Origin: Trichoplax sp. H2
Lineage: Eukaryota > Placozoa > Uniplacotomia > Trichoplacea
DNA: 64,000 nt
NCBI GenBank assembly: GCA_003344405.1
Contig: NOWV01000056.1
Span: forward strand, 310,001-374,000
Direction: 5' to 3'
Under the pieces are notes generated by a model. It was given only the letters and a program-made list of their open reading frames with translations. It had not been told where the DNA came from and searched no databases. The translations under genes were made by a program, and so were the position numbers. This document shows, piece by piece, positions 63,236 to 64,000 of the stretch. How positions within the stretch are numbered: the first letter of the stretch is position 1; each line of letters begins with the position of its first letter.

Positions 63236-63293
63236 CTACTACTGTACATTGCACACTACTGTACACTGTACACTGTACACTGTACACTGTGCA
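63236..63293. repeat. CACTGTACACTGTA short tandem array
   Basis: TACTGTACATTGCACACTAC is followed by four to five units of ACACTGT with a mirrored GCACA/TGTGC border (TTGCACACT..CACTGTGCAA), so the array can fold back. It belongs to the same TACTGTAC-like sequence class as the arrays at 8.7, 22.8 and 60.8 kb. Confidence 0.75.
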
Positions 63294-64000
63294 ATGGGAT
63301 CCCATTTCTTCCTTCTGTTTGCATAGTAAAAACGAGAAGTAAAATACTGGAAAAAAAAAAAGACCTATCGTTATTAACCTTCCTACAGGCACATAGCTCT
63401 CTTATTGTAGAAAGGTACCCACTAAATGTATTTGTGATCAATTTTGTACCAATTGATGTCAAAATTGTAATGTCCTAGGCTTCTACTACGCTTCAAGGAA
63501 TCCGACCAACTGCAGTCGATCATTCCACACAATACTGCACTTGACTAGATACCGGTATGTTGAATACGCTTTCAACGACTTCAACAGTAGCTTCTGGTAG
63601 TGATGACTAGTGCTACTTTGCTAGCTCTATTTCTATATTACGCTAGCTACGATGCCTGATGAAAGAGTTCAGTAAACACGAGTGCTGTAGTCAAAATTTC
63701 ATTTCTAGTCAATAGGTAATTTACAGGACAGATACAGGTCTCTAGTAGACGGACAGGAAAGTGGTTGTAGTCCAGCATAAATGATAGTCTGGGCTAGTTC
63801 GTTAATGTGTTCACTTTAATATTAAGATGTCTTATACTTCTATAAATTCTTCCTTTTAAATCTACTCCTAATGTATGCTTGTTAAAATTATTACCCTAAA
63901 CTAATTAGGACCAATTATATACTCATATCTTTAAAATTCATCTTAAATCAATTGGATGTTTAATATACCTTATATCGAGATTGCTTCAACTACAGATTGC

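Larger units (their letters stand above)
60976..64000. other. Right-hand intergenic region with small repeats, no gene recognised
   Basis: Several 80-140 codon frames lie on both strands but none resembles a family known to me. The minus-strand frame 62710-62465 (MFQRHHDSDWAMGMES start, then a hydrophobic LVSGILSGLIITTASG) is the most protein-like in composition. A G-run sits at 62404-62415. Two small repeats are listed separately. Confidence 0.4.

Noticed and set aside
1-64000. Search for rRNA, tRNA, CRISPR arrays and prokaryotic or viral genes
   Set aside because: No convincing tRNA box B arrangement, rRNA stretch, spaced repeat array, reverse transcriptase or transposase frame was seen on reading both strands.

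Overview
This is a eukaryotic, AT-rich window whose genes are split by many short introns with GT-AG borders. The gene set is animal: a Slit-type guidance protein, a rhotekin, a torsin, a mitotic kinesin-6, PUF60, TCF25 and ZCCHC4. Compact introns, a modest intergenic load and highly conserved protein sequences suggest an early-branching animal. A placozoan such as Trichoplax or Hoilungia is my best guess, but that is an inference from style and gene content, not a match I could run.

Layout. Positions 144-7001 (minus) hold most of a KIF20A/KIF20B-type kinesin that runs off the left edge. A repeat-rich spacer (7002-9662) separates it head to head from TCF25 (9663-15747, plus, 25 exons). TCF25 converges on PUF60 (16061-22398, minus, 15 exons) with only 313 bp between stop codons. 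Positions 22.4-25.6 kb are rich in fold-back and tandem repeats, with a few unrecognised open stretches. About 7 kb of AT-rich DNA without a recognisable gene (25.6-32.5 kb) precedes a complete Slit-like gene (32479-44997, plus). Its 32 exons close into one 1469-residue frame with four LRR blocks, EGF repeats, a laminin G domain and a C-terminal cystine-knot-like domain. ZCCHC4 (46430-49511, minus) is divergent from a single-exon torsin-like AAA+ gene (50192-51256, plus). A rhotekin-like gene (53817-57087, plus) follows. The last 7 kb has no gene I recognise and carries further TACTGTAC-type palindromic repeats.

Functionally this is a mixed neighbourhood, not an operon: cytokinesis (KIF20), ribosome quality control (TCF25), splicing (PUF60), cell guidance or matrix signalling (Slit), rRNA methylation (ZCCHC4), ER/nuclear-envelope homeostasis (torsin) and Rho signalling (rhotekin). 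I rebuilt the exon chains by hand from splice signals, reading frame and remembered family sequence. Each of the five complete multi-exon models has a total coding length divisible by three. The most unusual signals are the torsin with a degenerate Walker B and sensor 1, the strictly modular 72-nt LRR exons of the Slit gene, a tryptophan motif resembling a UHM ligand in the PUF60 N-terminus, and several fold-back repeat elements sharing a TACTGTAC core.
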